From the NCBI GenBank assembly GCA_959019775.1, contig CAUEPS010000011.1:1-64000 (forward strand): a stretch of 64,000 nucleotides of DNA, given 5' to 3'. The DNA is from an uncultured Collinsella sp. (GTDB taxonomy: Bacteria; Actinomycetota; Coriobacteriia; Coriobacteriales; Coriobacteriaceae). Positions 25,384 through 33,816 of the stretch are shown piece by piece. The notes below the pieces were generated by a model. It made no database searches. It was not told the origin of the DNA and worked only from the letters and a program-made list of their open reading frames with translations. The translations under genes and the position numbers were made by a program. Position 1 is the stretch's first letter. Every line of letters starts with the position of its first letter.

Positions 25384-25437
25384 AGTCATTGGACGTTCTT
25401 AAACGCCCAGTCATCAGGGACACTCTCCCTCAAAAGT
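25384..25437. repeat. intergenic repeat, TAGTCATT/GGACGTTCTTAAACG family
   Basis: TAGTCATTGGACGTTCTTAA followed by GGGACACTCT closely matches 46354-46399. Both carry a GGGAC core and lie at gene edges. Confidence 0.7.
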
Positions 25438-25504
25438 GCCTTGAAATGTCGCGCCAGAGGAGTGAAGCCGTGGCATCCGGAATAGCCGCGCCACGAAACG
25501 CGCC

Positions 25505-25634
25505 TATCTACTACGTTTGACCCGCGACCCCTGACCATCCCCTCGATCTTCCTAAAATCGCAAGCCCGCTACCTGCGGTTTTAATATCGTACTTTTCGGC
25601 ATGGTTCGGGGTATGCGACCAAACGTAGTAGATA
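25505..25634. repeat. 130-bp element with 15-bp terminal inverted repeats
   Basis: TATCTACTACGTTTG at the left end is the exact reverse complement of CAAACGTAGTAGATA at the right end. The interior (CAAGCCCGCTACCTGCGGTTTTAAT..) has a near copy at 25789-25815 outside the element. No coding potential is seen. It resembles a MITE or a very large REP-type palindrome. Confidence 0.72.
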
Positions 25635-25674
25635 AGCCCGATTCGTGGCAGACGGTTTCGCATCGCTCTCCCCC

Positions 25675-25721
25675 CGGACAAAAATAATCCGTTTTCCTCC
25701 GTCCCCGAGGGGTCATTTTCA
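25675..25721. repeat. intergenic repeat, TCCGTTTTCCTCCGTCCCC family, copy 1
   Basis: CGGACAAAAATAATCCGTTT followed by TCCTCCGTCCCC matches 35009-35055. This copy lies in the 788-bp gene-free stretch between rho and argS (25209-25996), where I see only repeats, the rho promoter and the argS terminator. Confidence 0.75.
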
Positions 25722-25915
25722 AAACTATGGCGGATTACGTTGCAAGAACGGCGCAAGCCAACCATACCTTGCATTTTTAATATTCGGCAAGCCGCCTACC
25801 TGCGGTTTTAATTTCACTGCTGTCGCTATGGTCGCCAAGCAGCGATTCAGCCCCGTAAAGCGGTATAGATTCGTTTTTGTAGCATTTTCCAACACGCCAA
25901 AAAGCCTCGCCATAC

Positions 25916-25950
25916 GCAAAAAGCCCGACCTCCGCATGGAGATCGGGCTT
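25916..25950 (-). terminator. intrinsic terminator of argS
   Basis: On the minus strand AAGCCCGATCTCC pairs with GGAGGTCGGGCTT around ATGC (one mismatch), followed by TTTG. It lies 46 bases after the argS stop. Confidence 0.88.
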
Positions 25951-25996
25951 ATAGGGCTCAGCAAAGCCGAACCTACACGGTCAAATGACCCGCAGC

Positions 25997-27850
25997 TTAC
26001 ATCTGCTCGGGAGCGGTCACGCCAACAAGGGTGAGCACCAGGGCGAGCGTCACGCGGACGGCGTCGCAAGCGGCCAGACGGGCGCGCGAAAGCTCGGGGT
26101 CGACGGGACGGCCCTCGCTCGGCAGCACCTGGCAGGCAGCATAGAAACTGTGGAAGTCGCCGGCGAGCTCCTCGGCAAAGTGCGTAAGACGGAACGGAGC
26201 GCGGTCGCGAGCGCAGCTACCGATAAGGTCGGTGAGCTCGTTGAGCTTACGCGAAAGGGCGAGCTCGGTCGGGTCGGTCAGCAGCGAGTAATCGACGTTC
26301 TCGCCAATGGCCTTCTCGGCGACGGCCTTCATGCCCATCTCGGCGGCTTGCTCGGCGGTAACGCCGGCGGCGCGACGCAGGATGGAGCACACGCGAGCGT
26401 GAGCGTACTGCACGTAGTACACCGGGTTGGAGTTGTCGCGCTTCTTAACGGCCTCGATGTCGAAGTCGACCATCTGGTTGGAGCTCTTGGAGATGAGCGT
26501 GTAGCGGGCGGCATCAGAGCCGACCTCGTCGACGAGCTCCTGAAGGGTCACCATGGTGCCCTTGCGCTTGGACATACGGACGGGCTTGCCGTTGCGCAGC
26601 AGGTTGACGAGCTGGCCCAGCAGAACCTCGAACTTGCCGGGGTAACCGAGAGCGTCGCAAACGCAGCGGACGCGCTCGATGTAGCCGTGGTGGTCGGCGC
26701 CCCAGATGTCAATGACGTGGTCGACGCGCTGGAACTTATCCCAGTGATAGGCGACGTCGGAGGCGAAGTAGGTATACTCACCGTCGGACTTGATCAGGAC
26801 GCGGTCCTTATCGTCGCCCAGATCGGTGGAGCGGAACCACAGGGCGCCGTCCTTGGTGTAGAGGTAGCCCATCTTGTCGAGCTTCTCAAAAGCGCGGTCG
26901 ACGGCAGAGGTGCCGGCAGTCTCGCCCTCGGTGTCCTTCACGTACAGGGAGCGCTCGGAGAACCAACGATCGAAGTCGCAGTTGACGGCGTGGCAAAGGT
27001 CGCGCATGTTGTCGACCATCTTTACGTAGCCGCGCTCGCGGAAGCTCTCCATGCGCTCCTGCGGATCGGCCTCGACCCACTTGTCGCCGTCGGTGCGCCA
27101 GAACTCGGCAGCCTCGTCGATGATGTAGTCGCCGCCGTAGGAGTCCTTGCCCAGAGTCTCGGCAAAGTTGTCCTGGTAGGGATGGGTCTCGGGGTGCTCG
27201 TCGTTCTCGTCGGCGACAAAGGCGTCGCGGTCGGCGATCAGAATCTTGTGAGCCTCATCGATGTCCACGCCCTGCTTGGCGATGATGTCGGCGAGCTGCA
27301 TATAGCGCGTGCTGATGGAGTTGCCGAAGGTGTTCATCTGAGAGCCATGGTCGTTGATGTAGAACTCACGCTGGATGTCGTAACCGGCGTGGTCCATAAC
27401 ACGGCAGAGGGAGTCGCCCAGCGCGGCCCAGCGGCCATGGCCGATGTGCATGGGGCCGACGGGGTTGGCGGAAACGAACTCGACCTGGGTCTTCAGGCCG
27501 CCGCCAACGTTGGACTTAGCGAAGTCCATGCCCTTCTCGCGGGCCTCGCCAAAGATGGCGTTCTTGACGGCGACGGAGAGGTAGAAGTTGATGAAGCCAG
27601 GACCGGCGATCTCGACCTTCTCAATCGCGGGGTCCTCGGGCATATGGGCAACGACGGCCTCGGCGATCTTGCGCGGGGCGCAGTGGGCCAGCTTGGCGGA
27701 CTTCAGGGCCATGGTGGAGGTCCACTCGCCATGAGAAGTGTCAGCCGGTCGCTCGATGGCGCAATCGTCAAGTTCAAATGCGGAAAGGTCGCCGGCCTCC
27801 TGGGCCGCAGCAAGCGCAGCGCGTACCAGCTCTTCAATCTTCTCGGGCAT
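25997..27850 (-). CDS. argS: arginyl-tRNA synthetase
   Basis: The 617-residue class I synthetase charges tRNA-Arg. The HIGH motif is in PVGPMHIGHGRWAALGD, with the ArgS-typical preceding V-S-A-N-P. The KMSKS counterpart is VRMSKRKGTMVTL, followed by the Arg-specific SDAARYTLISKSSNQMVDFD. The C-terminal domain ends LALVLTLVGVTAPEQM, the usual M-terminus of the ArgS anticodon-binding DALR domain. The ATG at 27850 is preceded by AAGGAGG; the frame extends to 27940 but that part is unlike ArgS. No T-box was found in the leader. Confidence 0.97.
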   Translation of the reverse strand: MPEKIEELVRAALAAAQEAGDLSAFELDDCAIERPADTSHGEWTSTMALKSAKLAHCAPRKIAEAVVAHMPEDPAIEKVEIAGPGFINFYLSVAVKNAIFGEAREKGMDFAKSNVGGGLKTQVEFVSANPVGPMHIGHGRWAALGDSLCRVMDHAGYDIQREFYINDHGSQMNTFGNSISTRYMQLADIIAKQGVDIDEAHKILIADRDAFVADENDEHPETHPYQDNFAETLGKDSYGGDYIIDEAAEFWRTDGDKWVEADPQERMESFRERGYVKMVDNMRDLCHAVNCDFDRWFSERSLYVKDTEGETAGTSAVDRAFEKLDKMGYLYTKDGALWFRSTDLGDDKDRVLIKSDGEYTYFASDVAYHWDKFQRVDHVIDIWGADHHGYIERVRCVCDALGYPGKFEVLLGQLVNLLRNGKPVRMSKRKGTMVTLQELVDEVGSDAARYTLISKSSNQMVDFDIEAVKKRDNSNPVYYVQYAHARVCSILRRAAGVTAEQAAEMGMKAVAEKAIGENVDYSLLTDPTELALSRKLNELTDLIGSCARDRAPFRLTHFAEELAGDFHSFYAACQVLPSEGRPVDPELSRARLAACDAVRVTLALVLTLVGVTAPEQM

Positions 27851-28192
27851 AGGTCCTCCTTGTGTTAAAGCCCCCGAGCTCTTGGTCACTCGTAGGGCAA
27901 AAGCCAGAGTTTGTAGTACTCTATCACAAGCGACGCACACTGTCGCAGGGTAAAGCTAATAGATATTGCATATGCACAAAAATGACTACCGCTCCTGCGC
28001 GGCAGTACAAAGTTGGCGGTTTGCCTGCAGATTATGCACGCGTTGGAACTGCATAAACATATGAATGGGCAGTGCATTTTATCGAATACTCTTACCTATC
28101 GGAGTTGTGTGCTTTTCCTGCATAAAGTAAGGGTTTACGCACGTCAGCGTGGTATTCTAAACATACGTGAATTCGTATAAGTTGGAGGTAGC
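27851..28192. other. 342-bp divergent promoter region between argS and carD
   Basis: No gene or known riboswitch is seen. TATTCT near 28152 is a possible carD -10, but its -35 is unclear. GTGCATTTTATCGAATACTC at 28071-28090 resembles the GTGCATTTTTTCGAGTATTC motif near 11151. Confidence 0.4.
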
Positions 28193-28678
28193 ATGTTCTC
28201 AATCGGTCAACACGTCATTCATCCGGGTCAGGGAGTCTGCACCGTCGTCGGTTTTAGGGACGACACGCCGCAGCCCATGCTGTTGTTCGAGACCAAGCAG
28301 GGACATGCGCAGACGATTCTCATGTACCCCGTGGCGCAGGCCGACCGTCTGCATGCCGCCATCTCCCAGCAAGATGCCGAACACCTGCTGAGCCACTACG
28401 ACGAGTTGGAGTGCGACACCTTTACCGAGCGCAACAGCTCGCTGGAGGAGACGCACTTTAAGCAGCAGCTCAAGCTGGGTGCGCCCGAGACGGTCCGCGT
28501 GGCAAAAACCATGATGCACCGTATTCGCCAGGCCGAGGAAGCAGATAAAAAGCCAAGCTCTTACTACATGCGCGTACTCAAGGAAGCCAAGCGCCGCTCC
28601 ATCGAGGAGTTCGCCGTGGCCCTAGGCGTCACCGAGGAGGACGCCGAAGCCCGCCTATCCCAAGCCGCCCTCAACTAA
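28193..28678 (+). CDS. carD: CarD-family RNA polymerase-binding regulator
   Basis: The 161-residue protein matches CarD. The N-terminal RNA polymerase-interacting (Tudor-like) domain begins MFSIGQHVIHPGQGVCTVVG, the signature shared with Mfd. The C-terminal helical DNA-binding part ends SSYYMRVLKEAKRRSIEEFA. In actinobacteria CarD binds the polymerase beta subunit and stabilises open promoter complexes, notably at rRNA promoters. GGAGG lies six bases before the ATG. The stop codon TAA is also the first three bases of a palindromic repeat. Confidence 0.93.
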   Translation: MFSIGQHVIHPGQGVCTVVGFRDDTPQPMLLFETKQGHAQTILMYPVAQADRLHAAISQQDAEHLLSHYDELECDTFTERNSSLEETHFKQQLKLGAPETVRVAKTMMHRIRQAEEADKKPSSYYMRVLKEAKRRSIEEFAVALGVTEEDAEARLSQAALN

Positions 28679-28722
28679 CCTGCCAAAAAGGGACAGGTTT
28701 ATTTTGGTAGGTTTTATCTGGC
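28676..28722. repeat. R1 palindromic repeat, copy a (at carD stop)
   Basis: TAACCTGCCAAAAAGGGACA followed by GGTTTATTTTGGTAGGTTTT: an imperfect hairpin whose first bases are the carD stop codon. It is inverted relative to the copy at 29919, and the two bracket the RAYT gene. Confidence 0.85.
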
Positions 28723-28748
28723 CAAACGTCAACAAACAATCAGTAAAT

Positions 28749-28789
28749 GCCGGGTGCTCCGTTTTGTTTGTGAGCGCCCGGCCATTTTT
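28749..28789 (+). terminator. intrinsic terminator downstream of carD
   Basis: GCCGGGTGCTC pairs with GAGCGCCCGGC (one G-T wobble) around a 12-base loop and is followed by a TTTTT run. Nothing else is seen in the gap 28679-29033 besides repeat R1a. Confidence 0.85.
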
Positions 28790-29033
28790 CTATCGCCGTA
28801 GAAATGCGTGAAGCCCATTTGCGATGACATCACACGAGGACCATCCAGATCGACGCAACCAACACCCGCATCCACAACAAGCGTGCCCGTCTTGCTCAGT
28901 TACCATTAAAAAGCATCAATTTGAAAACGCAATAACATTTCGGCAGGTAGCAGCTATAGTCGGTGAACTGAATCTCGACAACCGATGCCTGCGAATGAGG
29001 TATCTTCAGCCCATCCAAGCTAAAGGAGGGGCC

Positions 29034-29792
29034 ATGCCGAGAAAACCTCGCTCAAAGTCACCAACCGGTTATTTCCACGTCACGTTGCGTGGAAACGGAG
29101 GGCAATTGCTGTTTGACGATGCCGAGGACCGAATCGCCATGCTTCAGATCCTCGATGCGATCCTCCCTAAACACAATATCGAGCTTATCGCTTGGTGCCT
29201 TATGGGAAACCACATTCATCTCCTCATCGACGATCCGGACGACCGCAAGAGCGACGCGATGCACGCGATAGCCGTGTCGTTTGCGGGTAGATACAATGCG
29301 CGGACAGGGCATATCGGCCACGTGTTTCAGGAGCGGTTTTGGGATTCGCCCATTAAGTCGGAAGTATATTTACTCGAGGCAATTCGATACATTCATCTGA
29401 ATCCACAAAAAGCAGGACTGGCGGCATATGACGAATATCCCTGGAGCAGCCATCGCGAGTATCTAATGAGTGCCAGGTCACGGCCGCATGTCACCGGCAG
29501 CATTGTCGGTGTTTTATTCCCAACACCTCGCTCATACCTTCAGCTCATGGAAAGCACGCCGTCGCTTCCCTATCGCCCCAGCGCAACAGCCAAGGTTCGC
29601 GAGGACGATTTATACGAATTTGGCACGGCAATCGTGCAGAGTGTCGCAGGATGTGCTCCGACGGAACTCAAATCCGTCTCCAAGCCACTTCGCAATGAGG
29701 CGATTATTGCGCTTCGAAAAGAAGGATTAACGATTAAGCAGGTTCAGCTGCTGACCGGACTGGGAATATGGATTATCAAGAACGCGTCCTAG
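29034..29792 (+). CDS. REP-associated tyrosine transposase (RAYT), Y1/HUH family
   Basis: The 252-residue protein is a Y1-type transposase: YFHVTLRGNGGQLLFDD, the HUH motif in WCLMGNHIHLLI (H60-I-H62), YNARTGHIGHVFQERF, the candidate catalytic Tyr112 in SEVYLLEAIRYIHLNPQKAG, and YPWSSHREYL. A C-terminal HTH-like stretch (LTIKQVQLLTGLG) ends early. RAYTs are single-copy relatives of IS200/IS605 transposases that cleave hairpin repeats as single-stranded DNA. ATG 29034 follows AAAGGAGGGG; an upstream extension to 28824 is unsupported. The gene is flanked on both sides by inverted copies of repeat R1. Confidence 0.92.
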   Translation: MPRKPRSKSPTGYFHVTLRGNGGQLLFDDAEDRIAMLQILDAILPKHNIELIAWCLMGNHIHLLIDDPDDRKSDAMHAIAVSFAGRYNARTGHIGHVFQERFWDSPIKSEVYLLEAIRYIHLNPQKAGLAAYDEYPWSSHREYLMSARSRPHVTGSIVGVLFPTPRSYLQLMESTPSLPYRPSATAKVREDDLYEFGTAIVQSVAGCAPTELKSVSKPLRNEAIIALRKEGLTIKQVQLLTGLGIWIIKNAS

Positions 29793-29918
29793 CGTCGCGT
29801 TTGCCGAGTCACGGATACGGCGAAGCGCAGCTTCCTGCCGCGAGGCGCCGCCATTCGCCAGCATCACCATGTCAAACAGAAAACGCTTCCGCTGAATAAC
29901 GTCCAACGGAAGCGTTTT

Positions 29919-29967
29919 GCCAGATAAAACCTGCCAAAAATAAACCTGTCCCTTTTTTGGCAGGTTA
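29919..29967. repeat. R1 palindromic repeat, copy b (at HD-gene stop)
   Basis: On the minus strand it reads TAACCTGCCAAAAAAGGGAC, then AGGTTTATTTTTGGCAGGTT. AACCTGCCAAAAA and TTTTTGGCAGGTT give a perfect 13-bp stem. The TAA is the stop codon of the HD-domain gene. It can double as a terminator. Confidence 0.9.
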
Positions 29968-30564
29968 GGCCTGGAAGGTGTCGCGGTCGGGGGCGAAGGA
30001 CTGCATGGCCGCGATAGTGCGGTCGAAGAGCTCGGGAAGCTCCCAGCCCAGCATCTCGGCGCCCTGCGAAATCACGTCGCGTGAGCAGCCGGCGGCAAAG
30101 CGCTTGTCCTTGAACTTCTTCTTGAGCGACTTGGTCGTAAAGTCCATGACGCTCTTGCTCGGGCGCATGATCACGGCAGCACCGATCAGGCCGGTGAGCT
30201 CGTCGCAGGCAAACAGGATCTTCTCCATCTGCAGCTCGGGCTTGGGCAGCGAAGAGTTGAAATCGGACGTGTGCGTCTGGATGGCGCGGATAAGCTCAGG
30301 AGTCGCACCCTCACCCTCGAGAATCTCGGCGGCATAGATGGTGTGATTCATGGGGTCATCCTCATGCTCCTCCCAATCCAGGTCATGCAGCAGGCCGACA
30401 ATGCCCCAAAACTCTTCGTTTTCGGGGTCGAACTCGCGCGCAAAGTAGCGCATGGTGCCCTCGACGGTCTCGCCGTGCGTGATATGGAACGGGTCCTTGT
30501 TGTGCTCGTTGAGCAGTTCGAACGCACGGTCGCGGGTGATTCCGGCGGAAAGCGTCTGGGACAT
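29965..30564 (-). CDS. HD-domain hydrolase-like protein
   Basis: The 199-residue protein carries an HD metal-binding pattern: DPFHITHGETVEGTMRYFA supplies the first His, LLHDLDWEEHED the H-D pair, and NHTIYAAEIL and IQTHTSDF further His residues. The set fits the HDIG-like family of small metal-dependent phosphohydrolases, whose substrates are nucleotides or unknown. The ATG at 30564 follows GGAGG at eight bases; the frame up to 30687 is unsupported. It lies alone downstream of proA on the same strand, 172 bases away. Confidence 0.82.
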   Translation of the reverse strand: MSQTLSAGITRDRAFELLNEHNKDPFHITHGETVEGTMRYFAREFDPENEEFWGIVGLLHDLDWEEHEDDPMNHTIYAAEILEGEGATPELIRAIQTHTSDFNSSLPKPELQMEKILFACDELTGLIGAAVIMRPSKSVMDFTTKSLKKKFKDKRFAAGCSRDVISQGAEMLGWELPELFDRTIAAMQSFAPDRDTFQA

Positions 30565-30691
30565 GGCAATACCTCCAGGTGAGTCGGTGCTAGGACACGG
30601 TGTCACTATCGTATATCGCCGCGGCTCAAGCCGAAAGGCAGAAAAGGCATGCGGAGAAAAAAGCCGGGCGAACGTGTCGCCCGGCAAAACC

Positions 30692-30738
30692 GCAGATAAA
30701 ACCTGCCAAAATAAACCTGTCCCTTTTTGGTAGGTTTA
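30692..30738. repeat. R1 palindromic repeat, copy c (at proA stop)
   Basis: On the minus strand TAAACCTACCAAAAAGGGAC followed by AGGTTTATTTTGGCAGGTTT. The first three bases are the proA stop codon. It has the same orientation as copy b. Confidence 0.88.
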
Positions 30739-32022
30739 GGGGCGGACCTGGCCGGTGCCGCGGAGCTTGTATTTGTAGGTGGTGAGGGCCTCGGCGGCAA
30801 AGGGGCCGCGGGCGTGGAGCTTTTGGGTCGAGATACCGATCTCGGCACCCAGCCCAAACTCGCCGCCGTCAGTGAAGCGCGTGCTGGCGTTGGCGTACAC
30901 GGCCGAGGCATCGACTGCATCCAAGAAGCGCTCGCAGGCGTCCGCGTCCTCGGCAACGATGGCTTCGGAGTGCATGGTGCCGTAGCGGTTGATGTGTGCG
31001 ATGGCCTCGTCCTCGTTCGCCACGACCTTCACGCTCATCTCGAGTGCCAGGTACTCACGGCCCCAATCCTCCTCAGTCGCGGCAACATAGTCGTCGCCCT
31101 CGGCAAGCCCAGCGTCAGCGCATGCAACGCACGTGGCCTCGTCGCCGTGAATCAGCACGCCGTGGTCGTGCAACACGGTCACGACCGCCGGCAAAAACGT
31201 GTCGACCACGGCGCGGTCCACAAGCAGCGACTCGGCAGCATTGCACACGCCCACGCGCTGCGTCTTGGCATTGACGATAATGTTGAGCGCCTTATCGAAG
31301 TCGGCCGACTCGTGCACGTAGATATGGCAGTTGCCCGTGCCTGTCTCGATCACCGGCACAAGCGACTCGCGCACGCAGCGCTGAATCAGGCCCGCACCGC
31401 CACGCGGAATGAGCACGTCGACGATGCCGCGGAGCTTCATGAGCTCGCCGGTGGCCTCGCGGTCAGTGGACTCGATCATCGAGACGGCCTCGCGCGGGAA
31501 GCCCTGGGCCTCAAGCGCATCGGCCAGCAGTTCGGCAATCATGGCGCACGAGTGATAGGCCAGCGAACCGCCGCGCAGAATGCAGGCGTTGCCGGTGCGG
31601 ATGCAGATACCCGCGGCATCGGCCGTCACGTTGGGGCGCGCCTCGTACACCATGGCGACCAGGCCCAGCGGCACGCTCGCGCGGGTCAGGTCCACGCCGC
31701 TTGCAAGCACGCGGTGGTCGAGCACGCGGCCGACAGGATCGGGCAGCTCGGCGAGCTTCTCCAGGCCGGCGGCCATGCCCTCAACGCGCTCGGGCGTCAG
31801 CAACAGGCGATCGAGAAGCCCCGCCGAGGTCCCCGTATCGCGCGCGGCGGACATATCGAGCTCGTTGGCGGCGACGATGGAGTCGACACCTTCGCGCAGC
31901 GCCGCGGCCATGGCGCGCACGGCCTCCTGGCGCTGCTCGTCGCTCGCCGTGGCAAGCGAGGCCGAAGCGGCCTTGGCGGCAACGGCAAGATCGTGGACAT
32001 ACGTGGCTATATCGACCGACAT
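30736..32022 (-). CDS. proA: gamma-glutamyl phosphate reductase
   Basis: The 428-residue enzyme reduces glutamyl 5-phosphate with NADPH in proline synthesis. It shows the aldehyde-dehydrogenase-like ProA pattern: VPLGLVAMVYEARPNVTADAAG, LRGGSLAYHS, VIETGTGNCHIYV, and the catalytic cysteine in QRVGVCNAAESLL. The tail has NASTRFTDGGEFGLGAEIGIS. AAAGGG precedes the ATG. Its partner proB lies 1.8 kb upstream, separated by a peptidase gene on the opposite strand, so proB and proA are not one operon here. Confidence 0.96.
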   Translation of the reverse strand: MSVDIATYVHDLAVAAKAASASLATASDEQRQEAVRAMAAALREGVDSIVAANELDMSAARDTGTSAGLLDRLLLTPERVEGMAAGLEKLAELPDPVGRVLDHRVLASGVDLTRASVPLGLVAMVYEARPNVTADAAGICIRTGNACILRGGSLAYHSCAMIAELLADALEAQGFPREAVSMIESTDREATGELMKLRGIVDVLIPRGGAGLIQRCVRESLVPVIETGTGNCHIYVHESADFDKALNIIVNAKTQRVGVCNAAESLLVDRAVVDTFLPAVVTVLHDHGVLIHGDEATCVACADAGLAEGDDYVAATEEDWGREYLALEMSVKVVANEDEAIAHINRYGTMHSEAIVAEDADACERFLDAVDASAVYANASTRFTDGGEFGLGAEIGISTQKLHARGPFAAEALTTYKYKLRGTGQVRP

Positions 32023-32135
32023 GGGCGGCCCTTTCTCTTAGTAGTTTGCCCACCATGGTAGCCGATTTGCGCATGGCCTCGCCCGCGGCGGTAGAATTGG
32101 TCAACCCGAAACACCGCAACGAACGGAAGACTCAC

Positions 32136-33554
32136 ATGGCCCTCATCACTTCGTACCACGTCCCCGGCCTTTACGTCGAGGACCACAGCATCGACGTCCC
32201 CCTTGACTGGCGCGGCCTGGAGCCGATGCTCCTGGCCGTCGGCAGCACCATGCGCCGCGGCGCTATGCCGGCACCCATCGCCGGCGCGCCCGAGAGCATC
32301 AAGCTCTTCTACCGCGTGGTTTGCGCGCCCGACCGCATCAACGACGATCTGCCACTGCTCCTGTTTTTGCAGGGCGGCCCCGGCGGCGAGAGCCCGCGTC
32401 CGCTGTCGCCCACAAGCGACGGCTGGATCGAGGAAGCCGTCAAGCACTTCCGCGTGGTCCTTCCCGACCAGCGCGGCACCGGGCGCAGCAGCTGTGTAGA
32501 CGGGCGCACGATCAAGGCACTGGGTGATCGCGCGACGGCGGCCGGCTCCGATGCCACACGCTCGCAGGCGGACTTCCTCAAGCGCCACCTCGCCAGCTCC
32601 ATCGTGCGCGATTTTGAGTACCTGCGCCTGGTGGGCTTTGGCGGCAAGCCGTGGATCACGCTCGGCCAAAGCTACGGCGGCTTTTTGACGTTGAGCTATC
32701 TATCGCTCTTCCCCGAGGGCGTGGCGGCGAGCTTTACCTGTGGTGGCATCCCCCACGTCCCGGCGAGCGCCAGCGAGGTCTACGCGCACACCTTCCAGCG
32801 CATGGCGGCCAAGACTCAGCAGTATTACGACCGCTACCCCGCCGACGTTGAGCGGGTGGCGGCCCTGGCCGATGCTATCGAAGAGCAAAAGCCCGTGCTA
32901 CCCGACGGCTCGCCGATGACGGTCGAGCGCCTTCAGCTCATGGGCAGCGACTTTGGCATGAAGCCGAGCTTTGAGCGCATGCACTGGATTATCGACCATG
33001 CGTTTGTTGATGGCGACGGCACGCTGAGCTGCGGTGCCTCAGTATCCGATAGCTTTTTGATGCGCGCTTTCGAGCGCACCAACACGCGCACGAATCCTCT
33101 GTACTGGACGCTGCAAGAGTTCATCTACGCCGATGGAGACACCATGCCCATTCGCTGGGCCGCGGCAGAGGAAAAGGCACACCGCGCCGAGTTCGACACG
33201 CTCGCGCGCCCGCTCATGTTTACCGGCGAGGCCATGTTCCCGTGGATGTTTGAGCAGATGCCCGAACTTAAGCCCTTCAAGCCCGCGATGGACCTGCTGA
33301 TGGAAGACACAAGCTGGGACAAGATCTACGACCCGCAGCGTTTGGCATGCAACGAGGTGCCACTCCAGGCCGCGGTGTATTTCGACGACATGTACGTCGA
33401 TTCGGGTATGCAGCTCGACACGCTCAGCCGCGTGGGCAACTCGCACGCCTGGGTGACCAACGAGTTCGAGCACGACGGCCTGCACGGCAGCGTGGTATTC
33501 AAGCACCTCTTCGACGAAGCCCTCAACCGAGGAGACCTGCGCCGAATCTTCTAG
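32136..33554 (+). CDS. alpha/beta-hydrolase, prolyl aminopeptidase-like (S33)
   Basis: The 472-residue protein has the S33 peptidase layout: an oxyanion segment LLLFLQGGPGGESPRP, DQRGTGRSS, the nucleophile elbow GQSYGGFLTLSYLS, and a late DDMYVDSG plus NSHAWVTNEFEHDG where Asp and His of the triad are expected. Such enzymes remove N-terminal proline from peptides. The ATG at 32136 is chosen because the family N-terminus begins there; the frame upstream is antisense to proA. The location between proA and proB is suggestive for a proline-releasing peptidase. It may instead have broader aminopeptidase activity. Confidence 0.85.
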   Translation: MALITSYHVPGLYVEDHSIDVPLDWRGLEPMLLAVGSTMRRGAMPAPIAGAPESIKLFYRVVCAPDRINDDLPLLLFLQGGPGGESPRPLSPTSDGWIEEAVKHFRVVLPDQRGTGRSSCVDGRTIKALGDRATAAGSDATRSQADFLKRHLASSIVRDFEYLRLVGFGGKPWITLGQSYGGFLTLSYLSLFPEGVAASFTCGGIPHVPASASEVYAHTFQRMAAKTQQYYDRYPADVERVAALADAIEEQKPVLPDGSPMTVERLQLMGSDFGMKPSFERMHWIIDHAFVDGDGTLSCGASVSDSFLMRAFERTNTRTNPLYWTLQEFIYADGDTMPIRWAAAEEKAHRAEFDTLARPLMFTGEAMFPWMFEQMPELKPFKPAMDLLMEDTSWDKIYDPQRLACNEVPLQAAVYFDDMYVDSGMQLDTLSRVGNSHAWVTNEFEHDGLHGSVVFKHLFDEALNRGDLRRIF

Positions 33555-33556
33555 CA

Positions 33557-33613
33557 AAGGAGTGTCCCCACCTGCCGGCACAATAGGAACGTCCCCAAGT
33601 GCCGGCAGTGGGA
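33557..33613. repeat. intergenic repeat, AGGAGTGTCCCCA/TGCCGGCA family
   Basis: AAGGAGTGTCCCCACCTGCC, then AGGAACGTCCCCAAGTGCCG. It resembles 46417-46488 and starts three bases after the peptidase stop. Confidence 0.7.
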
Positions 33614-33627
33614 CCCCGCCGCCTCAA

Positions 33628-33698
33628 CAAGTTGCGGTGAAATGGGGACTGTTAAAGGATTTAAAGCCGCCAAACCATCCCTATTTCACCGCAACTTA
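33628..33698. repeat. large palindromic repeat, GTTGCGGTGAAAT family, copy 1
   Basis: CAAGTTGCGGTGAAATGGGG on the left pairs with CCCTATTTCACCGCAACTT on the right. A second copy is at 52924-52996. The rest of the gap to proB holds no gene. Confidence 0.8.
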
Positions 33699-33816
33699 CG
33701 ATATGCCGGCGTTACGGCCACCGCAGGTAGAAGGCGGAAAGCGAAAACGCCCCTAAGCGAGTGGCTTTAAATCGTGGGTCGAACAAAAGAAGCGAGCGGC
33801 GCGCAGCGTCGACCCG

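Noticed and set aside
25997..27868. 627-codon plus-strand frame opposite argS
   Set aside because: Exact antisense of arginyl-tRNA synthetase; compositionally a shadow.
27851..28192. T-box or other tRNA-responsive leader upstream of argS
   Set aside because: No T-box core or antiterminator pairing was found; trpS also lacks one.
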